Shown in pieces: positions 13,440 through 21,356 of a stretch of 64,000 nt of DNA; the stretch's first letter is position 1; every line of letters starts with the position of its first letter. The DNA lies in the NCBI RefSeq assembly GCF_030816505.1, contig NZ_JAUSYB010000001.1, positions 124,001 to 188,000 on the forward strand, written 5' to 3'. Both the position numbers and the translations under genes were made by a program. Below the pieces are notes generated by a model that made no database searches, was not told where the DNA came from, and worked only from the letters and a program-made list of their open reading frames with translations. The stretch comes from Microbacterium sp. W4I20 (lineage in GTDB: Bacteria; Actinomycetota; Actinomycetes; Actinomycetales; Microbacteriaceae).

Positions 13440-14654
13440 ATGACTCTGCGCACCCTGGAATCGCTGGGTTCGCTCGAGGGCAAGCGCGTCATCGTCCGTT
13501 GTGATCTCAACGTCCCCCTGCGGGACGGGGTCATAACGGACGATGGCCGTGTACGCGCCTCGCTGCCGACTCTCAACGCACTGATCAACGCGGGTGCCCG
13601 CGTTGTCGTGTGCTCGCACCTCGGACGCCCCGATGGTGCTCCCGACCCGCAGTACAGCCTCGAGCCGGTGGCTCAGCGTCTGTCCGAACTCCTCGGCGCC
13701 CCCGTCGCGTTCGCGCGCGACACGGTCGGCGAGTCGGCGCAGGATGCTGTGGCGTCGCTGGAGGACGGCGGGGTCGTCGTCATCGAGAACCTGCGCTTCA
13801 ACGCGGGGGAGACCGCGAAGGACGACGCGACGCGTCAGGCCTTCGCCGCTGAGCTCGCGAAGCTCGGCGACGTGCTCGTCTCCGACGGCTTCGGTGTCGT
13901 ACATCGCAAGCAGGCGAGCGTCTACGAGCTCGCCGAGCTGCTGCCGTCTGCGGCCGGCCTGCTGATCGAGACGGAGCTCGACGTGCTCGACCGCCTCACC
14001 GAGAAGCCGGAGCGTCCGTACGCGGTCGTGCTCGGCGGATCGAAGGTGAGCGACAAGCTGGGCGTCATCTCGCACCTGCTGCCGCGCGTCGACCGCATCC
14101 TCGTCGGCGGCGGAATGCTGTTCACCTTCTTGAAGGCGCAGGGACACGAGGTCGCCTCGAGCCTCCTCGAAGAGGATCAGCTCGACACCGTCCGCGAGTA
14201 CATCGCCGAGGCCGAGAGGCGCGGCGTGGAGTTCGTGCTTCCGACCGACGTCGTCGTCGCCGCATCGTTCTCCGCGGATGCCGAGCATGAGACGGTCGCC
14301 GCTGACGCGATCGAGTCGACGGCGTTCGGCGCCTCCGGCATCGGCCTCGACATCGGCCCGGAGACGGCCGCCCGGTTCGCCGAGGTGATCCGGAGTTCGA
14401 AGACGGTGTTCTGGAACGGCCCGATGGGCGTGTTCGAGTTCCAGGCCTTCGCGGCCGGCACGAAGACCGTCGCACAGGCGCTCACCGAGGTCGACGGCCT
14501 CAGCGTCGTTGGCGGGGGCGACTCCGCGGCCGCCGTGCGTCAGCTCGGATTCTCAGACGACCAGTTCGGTCACATCTCGACCGGTGGCGGAGCAAGCCTC
14601 GAGTTCCTCGAGGGAAAGAAACTACCCGGCCTGGAGGTGCTCGGATGGGCATAG
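13440..14654 (+). CDS. pgk: phosphoglycerate kinase
   Basis: This 404-residue, full-length enzyme transfers phosphate from 1,3-bisphosphoglycerate to ADP. Visible motifs are the N-terminal RCDLNVPL substrate loop, VVCSHLGRPDG, ENLRFNAGE, the nucleotide site VLGGSKVSDKLGVI, the FWNGPMGVFE segment and the C-terminal VVGGGDSAAAVRQ with ISTGGGASLEFLEG. It starts 10 bp after gap and overlaps tpiA by 10 nt, so the three genes are one operon. Confidence 0.97.
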   Translation: MTLRTLESLGSLEGKRVIVRCDLNVPLRDGVITDDGRVRASLPTLNALINAGARVVVCSHLGRPDGAPDPQYSLEPVAQRLSELLGAPVAFARDTVGESAQDAVASLEDGGVVVIENLRFNAGETAKDDATRQAFAAELAKLGDVLVSDGFGVVHRKQASVYELAELLPSAAGLLIETELDVLDRLTEKPERPYAVVLGGSKVSDKLGVISHLLPRVDRILVGGGMLFTFLKAQGHEVASSLLEEDQLDTVREYIAEAERRGVEFVLPTDVVVAASFSADAEHETVAADAIESTAFGASGIGLDIGPETAARFAEVIRSSKTVFWNGPMGVFEFQAFAAGTKTVAQALTEVDGLSVVGGGDSAAAVRQLGFSDDQFGHISTGGGASLEFLEGKKLPGLEVLGWA

Positions 14655-15436
14655 CGACCCGTACCCCGCTGATCGCGGGCAACTGGAAGATGAATCTCGA
14701 CCACCTGCAGGCGGTCGCGTTCGTTCAGAAGCTGCACTGGACGTTGAAGGACGCCAAGCACGAAGACGGTTCGGTCGAGGTGGCGGTCTTCCCGCCGTTC
14801 ACCGACATCCGCAGCGTGCAGACGCTGGTCGACGCCGACAAGATCCCGTTCGCCCTGGGCGCGCAGGACATCTCGTCGCACGACTCGGGCGCATACACCG
14901 GTGAGGTGTCCGGCGCGTTCCTGGCGAAGCTCGACGCGAAGTACGTCATCATCGGCCACTCGGAGCGTCGGGAGTACCACGCCGAGTCCGACGAGGTCGT
15001 CGCCGCGAAGGTGCAGGCATCACTCAAGCACGGACTGGTCCCGGTCATCTGCGTCGGCGAGACCGCGGAGGATCTCGAGAAGTTCGGCGCCAGCGCGGTG
15101 CCGGCCGGTCAGCTCGAGGCGGCGCTCCAGGGTGTCTCGCCGAAGGCCGACATCGTCGTCGCCTACGAGCCGGTCTGGGCGATCGGATCCGGTCAGGCGG
15201 CGACGCCGCAGCAGGCACAGGATGTCTGCGCCGCGTTGCGCACGGTCATCGCGAAGGTCCTCGGCGACGATGCCGCCGCGCGCACCCGCATCCTGTACGG
15301 CGGCTCGGTGAAGTCGTCGAACATCGCCAGCTTCATGCGGGAGCCTGATGTGGACGGCGCCCTGGTCGGCGGCGCGAGCCTCGTCGTCGACGAGTTCGCC
15401 GCGATAATCCGCTTCGAGAAGCACGTCGGCGTGTGA
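14645..15436 (+). CDS. tpiA: triosephosphate isomerase
   Basis: This 263-residue TIM-barrel enzyme interconverts dihydroxyacetone phosphate and glyceraldehyde-3-phosphate. Catalytic motifs are complete: Lys in IAGNWKMN, His in VIIGHSERREYH, Glu in VAYEPVWAIGSG, and the phosphate-binding ILYGGSVKSSN with DGALVGGASL. It overlaps the end of pgk by 10 nt and is followed directly by a strong terminator, so it ends the glycolytic operon. Confidence 0.97.
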   Translation: MGIATRTPLIAGNWKMNLDHLQAVAFVQKLHWTLKDAKHEDGSVEVAVFPPFTDIRSVQTLVDADKIPFALGAQDISSHDSGAYTGEVSGAFLAKLDAKYVIIGHSERREYHAESDEVVAAKVQASLKHGLVPVICVGETAEDLEKFGASAVPAGQLEAALQGVSPKADIVVAYEPVWAIGSGQAATPQQAQDVCAALRTVIAKVLGDDAAARTRILYGGSVKSSNIASFMREPDVDGALVGGASLVVDEFAAIIRFEKHVGV

Positions 15437-15464
15437 GTGCAGCGGGGCTCCGGCCCCGCTGCAC
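15437..15464 (+). terminator. terminator after tpiA
   Basis: A perfect 12-bp stem, GTGCAGCGGGGC (15437-15448) with GCCCCGCTGCAC (15453-15464), has a TCCG tetraloop and begins directly after the tpiA stop. Confidence 0.82.
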
Positions 15465-15466
15465 CG

Positions 15467-15472
15467 TATACT
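15467..15472 (+). promoter_or_regulatory. -10 element TATACT before secG
   Basis: TATACT lies 3 bp after the tpiA terminator and about 46 bp before the secG GTG, and matches the TATAAT consensus at five of six positions. The -35 region would lie inside the terminator hairpin and is not recognisable. A GCGAAAGG ribosome binding site follows before secG. Placement right after a terminator supports it. Confidence 0.4.
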
Positions 15473-15517
15473 TGACCGTTACGGGGGCGCACCTGCCCCA
15501 GCGAAAGGCTCTTTCTC

Positions 15518-15766
15518 GTGGCAATTCTCGAGTTCGTCCTGCAGGTCGTGCTGGGCATCACCAGCGTCCTGCTGACCCTCCTCATCCTCTTGCATAAGGG
15601 CCGCGGTGGTGGCCTTTCCGACATGTTCGGCGGAGGCATGACCTCGTCGGCCGGCTCTTCCGGTCTCGCGGAGCGGAACCTCAACCGCTTCACCGTCGTC
15701 CTTGCGCTGACCTGGTTCGTCGCCATCGTCGCGCTCGGCCTCATCACGAAATTCGAGGTCATCTGA
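15518..15766 (+). CDS. secG: preprotein translocase subunit SecG
   Basis: This 82-residue SecG is the small auxiliary subunit of the SecYEG channel. It has two membrane helices (about residues 2-24 and 58-78) joined by a Gly-rich loop with the family sequence LLHKGRGGGLSDMFGGGM. The start is GTG. It is followed at once by rbpA, whose ATG overlaps its stop by one base. Confidence 0.92.
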   Translation: MAILEFVLQVVLGITSVLLTLLILLHKGRGGGLSDMFGGGMTSSAGSSGLAERNLNRFTVVLALTWFVAIVALGLITKFEVI

Positions 15767-16119
15767 TGGCTACCGGTGGAAATGCAATCCGCGGCACCCG
15801 TGTCGGTTCCGGCCCGATGGGCGAACAGGACCATGGCTACCACGCCGACCGCATCGCGGTCTCCTACTGGGACGGGCTCGGCAACGAGACGGTCCGCTAC
15901 TTCGCGGCAGGGCTGCCCGAAGACGAGATCCCGGAGACCATCGATCACCCGCAGTCGGGGCTGCCGGCCGGCCGCGACAAGGAGAACCCTCCTGCTCTCG
16001 CGAAGGCCGAGCCGTACAAGACGCACCTCGCCTACGTGAAGGAGCGCCGCACCGACGAGGAAGCCGTGCAGCTCCTCGAGGATGCGCTCACCCAGCTGCG
16101 CGAGCGCCGGGGCCAGTGA
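15766..16119 (+). CDS. rbpA: RNA polymerase-binding protein RbpA
   Basis: This 117-residue protein matches actinobacterial RbpA in length and pattern: an N-terminal tail with IRGTRVGSGPMGE, a core with YFAAGLPEDEIPETIDHP, and the C-terminal sigma-interacting helix KTHLAYVKERRTDEEAVQLLEDALTQLRERRG (given here as two stretches: KTHLAYVKERRTDEEA and VQLLEDALTQLRERRG). RbpA binds RNA polymerase and group 1 sigma factors and stabilises the open complex; it occurs only in actinobacteria. Zinc-type cysteines are absent, as in many members. The ATG overlaps the secG stop by one base. Confidence 0.9.
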   Translation: MATGGNAIRGTRVGSGPMGEQDHGYHADRIAVSYWDGLGNETVRYFAAGLPEDEIPETIDHPQSGLPAGRDKENPPALAKAEPYKTHLAYVKERRTDEEAVQLLEDALTQLRERRGQ

Positions 16120-16133
16120 CCTTCGCTCTCTGA

Positions 16134-16177
16134 CACGGAAGAAGCCGCCGCGAGTGATCGCGGCGGCTTCTTCCGTG
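16134..16177. terminator. bidirectional terminator between rbpA and the HEVGH gene
   Basis: A perfect 19-bp stem, CACGGAAGAAGCCGCCGCG (16134-16152) and its complement (16159-16177), has a 6-nt AGTGAT loop. It lies between convergent genes. It has an A-run on one arm and a T-run on the other, so it can serve both strands. Confidence 0.85.
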
Positions 16178-16208
16178 TGTCAGCGCCTGACCGGCGTGGA
16201 GCGGGTGG

Positions 16209-17444
16209 TCACCGGCACTTCTTCGCGGCGTCGATGTAGTTCTGCGGCGGGTACCCGTAGGCCCACACGCCGTTGGCGTCGTCCGAGAAGCCCATACTGA
16301 TCGCCCAGGCCGTCGCCCACTTCTCGATGCTGTCCTGCGTCGAGGAGTCGTACATGTCCTCGCATTTGACGCTGATCGCGTGTCCGACCTCGTGAGCGAC
16401 GAGAGCCTTGCTCCGGTCGGCAGGCCATTGCTCGGCGACGGAGTTCGACAGCTCGATGACCGACCGCCCTGGATCATCCCACCACCAGGTCGTGTATCCA
16501 CCCATGCTGCCGTTGTACCCGGCGCCGTTCACGATCGGGGCCCAGTCGAACTCGAGCAGCACTCCGGGGGCCAGCGACCGCGCGAAGGCCTCGATCTCGA
16601 GCCGCGCGTTCATCAGCGGACCGGACTTCTCGGCGAGCTCCGCCTTCTCGGCGGAGACGACCTGTGCCGCTGCGCTCTGCAGGGCGGAGTACGTCGTCAC
16701 CGCGGTCTCATCGATCGTCGTGGTCGCGATCGCGTCGGCGGCAGCGCCGCGCAGGGCGATCACGGCGTCGTTGCGAGTGGAGAGGTGAGCCTTCTCGAAG
16801 GCCGTCGCCTTCTCGCCGGTGGTGGCGATGAGCGAGGTACCGCTCTCGGTGACCGCGTCGGAGGCGTCGAACAGGTCGGCCGCCTCCGCTGTCAGGTCGT
16901 CGGCGTACTGGAGGGCGTCCGCGCGTTCCTGATCGAGCCGACCGGTCTCGCCGAACAGCTCCCAGAACCATGTCGGCTTATCTCCGGCGACGGGGATATC
17001 CCGGGCGATCAGTTCTTCAGCGGCCTGCGCGGCGCCGTCTGCCTCGGCGACGGCGCTGACGAGTGCCTCCTCCGCTGCCGGGTCGACCGTGATGGCCTCG
17101 TTCTCGCTGTCGAGGATCAGCTGCGCGGATTCCGTCACCGCCTGCAGGTCGCTGTTCTCGCCGCGGAGCAGCGTCTTCTCACTGCTCGCGGACGCGACGG
17201 CATCCGCATGGCTCTCAGCCGCCGCGTCATAGCCGAGGTTCGCCGAGACCTGCGTGATCGCCAGGGCGGCGATGACGGCTGCGCCGCCGAGGATGCCGAG
17301 CACGAGGCGTGTGTGCCGCTTCCGCGGCGCGCGCGGGGGAGCTGCCGGTCCGACCCCGGAGAAGTGCGCGGAGAGGTGATGTCCTCCGTCGCGCGATGCG
17401 GGGTCGGGGATACGAGGGTGGTGCGGCGACGGAAGAGCGGTCAC
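16209..17444 (-). CDS. membrane-anchored protein with a HEVGH metalloprotease-like motif
   Basis: This 411-residue protein is of unknown family. A Pro/His-rich cytoplasmic N-terminus of about 45 residues precedes one membrane helix (LVLGILGGAAVIAALAITQV, about 47-66). Then come about 190 residues of Ala/Glu/Asp-rich, probably helical coiled-coil sequence and a C-terminal globular domain with HEVGH at residues 351-355. The HEVGH is in VAHEVGHAISVKCEDMY, a zinc-peptidase-type helix. Two cysteines (in VKCEDMY and at the C-terminus, KKCR) could form a disulfide. The topology places the HEVGH domain outside the cell. Zinc binding and protease activity are inferred from the motif alone; the third ligand is not obvious. 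It is single and convergent with rbpA. Confidence 0.65.
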   Translation of the reverse strand: MTALPSPHHPRIPDPASRDGGHHLSAHFSGVGPAAPPRAPRKRHTRLVLGILGGAAVIAALAITQVSANLGYDAAAESHADAVASASSEKTLLRGENSDLQAVTESAQLILDSENEAITVDPAAEEALVSAVAEADGAAQAAEELIARDIPVAGDKPTWFWELFGETGRLDQERADALQYADDLTAEAADLFDASDAVTESGTSLIATTGEKATAFEKAHLSTRNDAVIALRGAAADAIATTTIDETAVTTYSALQSAAAQVVSAEKAELAEKSGPLMNARLEIEAFARSLAPGVLLEFDWAPIVNGAGYNGSMGGYTTWWWDDPGRSVIELSNSVAEQWPADRSKALVAHEVGHAISVKCEDMYDSSTQDSIEKWATAWAISMGFSDDANGVWAYGYPPQNYIDAAKKCR

Positions 17445-17463
17445 TGGATGCTCATTCGGTAGG

Positions 17464-17537
17464 TGGAGGGGCTGACGGGAATCGAACCCGCATCATTAGT
17501 TTGGAAGACTAAGGCTTTACCACTAAGCTACAGCCCC
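17464..17537 (-). tRNA. tRNA-Gly (anticodon TCC), CCA encoded
   Basis: The minus strand folds as a tRNA. The acceptor stem GGGGCTG (17537-17531) pairs with CAGCCCC (17474-17468), followed by T and an encoded CCA (17466-17464). The anticodon stem TTAGT/ACTAA encloses the loop CTTCCAA with anticodon TCC at 17505-17503, reading glycine codon GGA. The T arm has GGTTCGATTCC. Length is 74 nt including CCA. Confidence 0.95.
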
Positions 17538-17549
17538 GAATCCCGGGCA

Positions 17550-17569
17550 CTTCGTCAGGCTCAGCAACC
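17550..17569 (+). repeat. short dispersed repeat, copy 1 (CTTCGNCAGGCTCAGCRACC)
   Basis: CTTCGTCAGGCTCAGCAACC differs at two of 20 positions from CTTCGACAGGCTCAGCGACC at 57045-57064, which lies inside ileS. Here it sits between two tRNA genes and is bracketed by CCCGGG on both sides. Similar short sequences are scattered in actinobacterial genomes; the function is unknown. Confidence 0.5.
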
Positions 17570-17676
17570 CGGGGATCGGACCGGAGCAGTAACTCCGGCG
17601 TCATCGATCATACCGGACCGTGAGGGGTGCTCCCGTCCGTTAGACTCGATGGGGCTGAATCTGCGCGCGGATTCCC

Positions 17677-17750
17677 CGGGGCGTAGCTCAGCTTGGTAGA
17701 GCGCCCGCTTTGGGAGCGGGAGGTCGCAGGTTCAACTCCTGTCGCCCCGA
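17677..17750 (+). tRNA. tRNA-Pro (anticodon TGG)
   Basis: A 74-nt cloverleaf: acceptor stem CGGGGCG (17677-17683) pairs with CGCCCCG (17743-17749), with discriminator A at 17750 and no encoded CCA. The anticodon stem CCCGC/GCGGG encloses TTTGGGA with anticodon TGG at 17711-17713, reading proline codon CCA. The D arm (GTAGCTCAGCTTGGTAGAGC) and T arm (GGTTCAACTCC) are standard. It is followed 62 bp later by tig. Confidence 0.96.
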
Positions 17751-17812
17751 CACGGCATCTTCAGCCTGACAGCCGCGCTCTTGCGCGGAGACAACAAGGA
17801 GAACACACAAGC

Positions 17813-19297
17813 ATGGCGAACAGCACCGTCGAGAAGCTGACCCCGACCCGGGTCAAGCTCAGCATCACGGTCACCCCGGACGACCTCAAGCCGAGCATCG
17901 CTCACGCGTATGAGCACATCGCTCAGGACGTCCAGATCCCCGGCTTCCGCAAGGGCAAGGTCCCGGCACCGATCATCGATCAGCGCATCGGTCGCGGCGC
18001 GGTCATCGAGCACGCCGTCAACGAAGGACTCGACAAGTTCTTCCGCGAGGCCAGCGCCGAGCACAAGCTCCGCGTCGTGGGCCGCCCGGCCGCCGACATC
18101 ACGCAGTGGCCGAACGAGAAGGACTTCTCGGGCGACCTGCTGGTCGATGTCGAGGTCGATGTCCGTCCCGACATCGAGCTGCCTTCCTACGACGGCATCA
18201 CCGTGACCGTCGACGCCGTCGAGGCCGATGAGGCCGCACTCGACGCCGAGCTCGAGAACATGCGTGCGCGCTTCGGCACGCTCGTGCCCGTCGACCGTCC
18301 GGCCGCGAAGGGCGACTTCGTCGACCTGGACCTCGTCGCCACCATCGACGGCGCCGAGATCGACCGCGCCGAGGGCGTCTCCTACGAGATCGGCTCCGGC
18401 GAGCTGCTCGAGGGCATCGATGATGCGATCGAGTCGCTCACCGCCGGTGAGGACACGACCTTCCGCTCGTCTCTGGTCGGTGGCGACCACGCCGGCTCCG
18501 AGGCCGAGGTCTCCGTGACGGTCAAGGCCGTCAAGGAGCGCGAGCTTCCCGAGGCTGACGACGACTTCGCGCAGATCGCCAGCGAGTTCGACACCATCGC
18601 CGAGCTCCGCGCGAGCCTCGCCGAGCGCGTCGCGCAGCAGGGCGTCTTCACGCAGGGCTCCGCCGCACGCGACAAGCTCGTCGAGGCGCTGCTCGAGAAG
18701 GTCGAGATCCCGGTCCCGCCGCAGCTCATCGAGGACGAGGTACACAACCACCTCGAGGGTGAGAACCGCCTCGAGGACGACGTGCACCGCGCCGAGGTCA
18801 CCGAGGCGAGCGAGAAGCAGTTCCGCACGCAGGTGCTGCTCGACACGATCGCCGAGCAGGCCGACGTGCAGGTCTCGCAGGAGGAGCTCAGCCAGTACCT
18901 GATCCAGTCGGCATCGCAGTACGGCATGGCTCCGCAGGAGTTCGTCGAGGCGCTGCAGTCGTCGAACCAGCTCCCGGCCCTGGTCGGCGAGGTCGCCCGC
19001 AACAAGGCGCTCGCGATCGCTCTCGGCAAGGTGAAGGTCGTCGACACCAACGGCAAGGCCGTCGATCTGTCCGACTTCATCGTCACCGACGACGAGGCGT
19101 CCGAGGACGCTGCTGTCGAGGCCGACGAGAAGCCCGCCAAGAAGCCGGCCGCCAAGAAGCCGGCTGCCAAGAAGGCTCCGGCGAAGAAGGCCGATGACGC
19201 CGAGGCCGAGGACAAGCCCGCCGAGGACAAGCCCGCTGCCAAGAAGCCGGCCGCCAAGAAGGCTCCGGCCAAGAAGGCTGCCGACAAGGCCGAGTGA
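17813..19297 (+). CDS. tig: trigger factor, ribosome-associated chaperone with Lys/Ala-rich tail
   Basis: This 494-residue trigger factor binds the ribosome exit tunnel and holds nascent chains. The N-terminal ribosome-binding domain has the signature-like [17 protein letters not shown] (about residues 43-59). The FKBP-type prolyl isomerase domain follows (about 160-240; [15 protein letters not shown]), then a helical C-terminal chaperone domain. Unusually, residues 427-494 form an acidic then Lys-Ala-Pro-rich tail with repeated KKPAAKK and KKAPAKK units, like a histone H1 tail. The start is the ATG at 17813 with AAGGAG upstream. A strong terminator follows. Confidence 0.96.
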   Translation: MANSTVEKLTPTRVKLSITVTPDDLKPSIAHAYEHIAQDVQIPGFRKGKVPAPIIDQRIGRGAVIEHAVNEGLDKFFREASAEHKLRVVGRPAADITQWPNEKDFSGDLLVDVEVDVRPDIELPSYDGITVTVDAVEADEAALDAELENMRARFGTLVPVDRPAAKGDFVDLDLVATIDGAEIDRAEGVSYEIGSGELLEGIDDAIESLTAGEDTTFRSSLVGGDHAGSEAEVSVTVKAVKERELPEADDDFAQIASEFDTIAELRASLAERVAQQGVFTQGSAARDKLVEALLEKVEIPVPPQLIEDEVHNHLEGENRLEDDVHRAEVTEASEKQFRTQVLLDTIAEQADVQVSQEELSQYLIQSASQYGMAPQEFVEALQSSNQLPALVGEVARNKALAIALGKVKVVDTNGKAVDLSDFIVTDDEASEDAAVEADEKPAKKPAAKKPAAKKAPAKKADDAEAEDKPAEDKPAAKKPAAKKAPAKKAADKAE

Positions 19298-19313
19298 TCG
19301 ACACGATCCAGTG

Positions 19314-19347
19314 AAGAGGGCGGATGCTGCGGCATCCGCCCTCTTTT
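19314..19347 (+). terminator. intrinsic terminator after tig
   Basis: A 14-bp stem (19314-19327 with 19332-19345), including GAGGGCGGATGC and its complement, has a TGCG loop and runs straight into a TTTT tract. This is one of the few hairpins here with a classical U-run. Confidence 0.88.
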
Positions 19348-19363
19348 CGCATCGAGGGAGAAC

Positions 19364-19864
19364 GTGAGCATGAAGAGCTGGGACGAGCGGATCGACGACG
19401 TCTGGGCGGAAGCCGCAGGCGACGAGGTCGGCGATGACACGATCGCGCACATCGACGCCTTGGCGGCCGAACGCGGCCCGGACGACGGCAGGGCGGAGTT
19501 CGAACGGGCGGGAGCACGCGATTCGGCGGGCAGGCCCGACGAGGCCGTGGCGCTGTATCGACGTGCTTTGGCGCTCGGACTCGATGAGGACCACCGCTCG
19601 CAGTGCGTGATCCAGCTGGCGAGCTCGCTGCGCAACCTCGGCGAGTTCGACGAGGCGCTCGACGTGATCCGTGCCGAAGCGGCGCGCGCACCGGACGGGC
19701 CGTACCGCGATGCCGTCGCCACAGTGCACGCGTTGATCCTCGCGAGCGCCGGCCGCCCTGCCCAGGGACTCTCGGTGGCGCTCCTCGCGCTGGTCCCTCA
19801 CCTCCCTCGCTACCATCGCTCGATGACGGCGTACGCGCGGGAGATCGCGGAATCCGACACCTGA
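19364..19864 (+). CDS. tetratricopeptide-repeat protein
   Basis: This 166-residue soluble protein of paired helices has TPR-like units (AEFERAGARDSAGRPDEAVALYRRALALGL at about residues 44-73 and QLASSLRNLGEFDEALDVIR at about 84-103). TPR folds mediate protein-protein contacts; no catalytic motif is seen. The start is GTG at 19364, or the in-frame ATG two codons later. It lies between tig and clpP1. The candidate ClgR box of the clpP operon overlaps its stop codon. No specific function can be assigned. Confidence 0.7.
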   Translation: MSMKSWDERIDDVWAEAAGDEVGDDTIAHIDALAAERGPDDGRAEFERAGARDSAGRPDEAVALYRRALALGLDEDHRSQCVIQLASSLRNLGEFDEALDVIRAEAARAPDGPYRDAVATVHALILASAGRPAQGLSVALLALVPHLPRYHRSMTAYAREIAESDT

Positions 19865-19880
19865 TATGCCGACGGCGAAC
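19863..19880 (+). promoter_or_regulatory. candidate ClgR-type operator upstream of clpP1
   Basis: ATGCCGACGGCGAAC within 19863-19880 fits the core of the actinobacterial ClgR box as I recall it (WNNWCGCYNANRGCGWWS), with two mismatches. It lies 63 bp before clpP1. ClgR is a known activator of clpP1P2 in actinobacteria. The clgR gene itself is not in this window, so this is a position-plus-consensus inference. Confidence 0.45.
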
Positions 19881-19943
19881 ACGGCCTGAGCGCCGCGCCG
19901 ACGCCGGTAGATTCGAAGCACGAACAAGGAAACAGGAGCTGAA

Positions 19944-20540
19944 ATGGCTGCAGAACCCCTCGTCGCGACGAGCGTCTTCGACAGGCTGCTGAAGGACCGC
20001 ATCATCTGGCTCGGTTCAGAGGTGCGCGACCAGAACGCCAACGAGATCTGCGCGAAGATCCTTCTTCTCGCCGCGGAAGACTCAGAGAAAGACATCTACC
20101 TCTACATCAACTCGCCCGGTGGGTCGATCACCGCCGGCATGGCGATCTACGACACCATGCAGTTCGTGCCGAACGACATCGTCACCGTCGGCATCGGCAT
20201 GGCGGCGTCCATGGGACAGCTGCTGCTCACCAGCGGCACCAAGGGCAAGCGCTACATCACCCCGAACGCCCGCGTGCTGCTGCACCAGCCGCACGGTGGC
20301 TTCGGCGGCACGTCGAGCGACATCCAGACCCAGGCGCAGCTCATCCTCTCGATGAAGAAGCGCCTTGCGGAGATCACGGCAGGCCAGACCGGCAAGTCGG
20401 TCGAGCAGATCAACGCCGATGGTGACCGCGACCGCTGGTTCACCGCCGAAGAGGCCCTCGAGTACGGCTTCGTCGACCACATCCGTGAGCACGCGAGCGA
20501 TGTCACCGGCGGCGGCGGCACCGCGGACGACGCAGAGTAA
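19944..20540 (+). CDS. clpP1: ATP-dependent Clp protease proteolytic subunit ClpP1
   Basis: This 198-residue serine peptidase forms the Clp proteolytic chamber. The triad is visible as Ser89 in GMAASMGQ, His114 in LLHQPHGG, and the Asp in DRDRWF. Actinobacteria usually carry two tandem clpP genes whose products form one mixed ClpP1P2 tetradecamer, and clpP2 follows 20 bp later. An AACAGGAGC ribosome binding site precedes the ATG. The partner unfoldase ClpX is encoded 5 kb downstream. Confidence 0.96.
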   Translation: MAAEPLVATSVFDRLLKDRIIWLGSEVRDQNANEICAKILLLAAEDSEKDIYLYINSPGGSITAGMAIYDTMQFVPNDIVTVGIGMAASMGQLLLTSGTKGKRYITPNARVLLHQPHGGFGGTSSDIQTQAQLILSMKKRLAEITAGQTGKSVEQINADGDRDRWFTAEEALEYGFVDHIREHASDVTGGGGTADDAE

Positions 20541-20560
20541 TCCGGATTCGAGAGGACACC

Positions 20561-21202
20561 ATGTACACGCCCACTTTCCAATCCGCAGGCAACCTGCCGT
20601 CCAGCCGCTACGTGCTCCCGCAGTTCGAGGAGCGCACGGCCTACGGCTTCAAGCGTCAGGACCCGTACAACAAGCTCTTCGAAGATCGCGTGATCTTCCT
20701 GGGCGTGCAGGTCGATGACGCATCCGCTGACGACGTGATGGCGCAGCTGCTCGTCCTGGAGAGCCAGGACGCCGAGCGCGACATCACGATGTACATCAAC
20801 TCGCCCGGTGGCTCGTTCACCGCGATGACGGCGATCTACGACACGATGCAGTACGTCGCGCCGCAGATCCAGACCGTCGTGTTGGGTCAGGCGGCCTCCG
20901 CTGCTTCCGTGCTGCTCGCAGCCGGCGCGCCGGGCAAGCGTCTCGCGCTTCCGAACGCCCGTGTGCTGATCCATCAGCCGGCGATGGGTGAGGCCGGCCA
21001 GGGCCAGGCGTCCGACATCGAGATCCAGGCGGCGGAGATTCTCCGCATGCGCACCTGGCTCGAGGAGACCATGGCTCGCCACACCGGTCAGCCGGTGGAG
21101 AAGGTCAACCGCGACATCGATCGCGACAACATCCTCTCGGCCGAGCAGGCGCTCGAGTACGGCATCGTCGACCAGGTGCTCACCACGCGCAAGCGCGTCT
21201 GA
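20561..21202 (+). CDS. clpP2: ATP-dependent Clp protease proteolytic subunit ClpP2
   Basis: This 213-residue second ClpP has catalytic Ser113 in GQAASAAS and His138 in VLIHQPAMG, with the Asp in DRDNIL. The N-terminal extension (about 25 residues, [20 protein letters not shown]) is longer than in ClpP1. Its ASAA serine context and [13 protein letters not shown] match the actinobacterial ClpP2 type. It is 20 bp from clpP1, so the genes are co-transcribed; a strong terminator follows. Confidence 0.96.
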   Translation: MYTPTFQSAGNLPSSRYVLPQFEERTAYGFKRQDPYNKLFEDRVIFLGVQVDDASADDVMAQLLVLESQDAERDITMYINSPGGSFTAMTAIYDTMQYVAPQIQTVVLGQAASAASVLLAAGAPGKRLALPNARVLIHQPAMGEAGQGQASDIEIQAAEILRMRTWLEETMARHTGQPVEKVNRDIDRDNILSAEQALEYGIVDQVLTTRKRV

Positions 21203-21215
21203 TCACGTCGATTCC

Positions 21216-21250
21216 GAAGGGGCACCAGTCATCACGACTGGTGCCCCTTC
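21216..21250 (+). terminator. terminator after clpP2
   Basis: A perfect 15-bp stem, GAAGGGGCACCAGTC (21216-21230) with GACTGGTGCCCCTTC (21236-21250) and a 5-nt ATCAC loop, starts 13 bp after the clpP2 stop. Confidence 0.85.
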
Positions 21251-21289
21251 GTCGTACCCGACGGATGCGCAGGCCGCCCACGGGCTAAT

Positions 21290-21301
21290 GCTCATATGAG
21301 C
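21290..21301. promoter_or_regulatory. palindrome, candidate operator of the SorC-type regulator
   Basis: GCTCATATGAGC is a perfect 12-bp palindrome 55 bp before the regulator start, in the only non-coding gap between clpP2 and the deo operon. SorC/DeoR-type sugar regulators commonly bind palindromes in their own promoter. It lies close upstream of the likely -10 region. Binding is inferred. Confidence 0.45.
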
Positions 21302-21356
21302 GAAAAGGTGCGCGAACGCGGCTGACCGCCTACCCTGGAGAGGGAAGGAGGATGCC

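Noticed and set aside
17732..20095. Long minus-strand frame across tig and clpP1
   Set aside because: Mirrors the Lys/Ala repeats of tig and crosses several genes; low-complexity Leu/Gly/Arg product.
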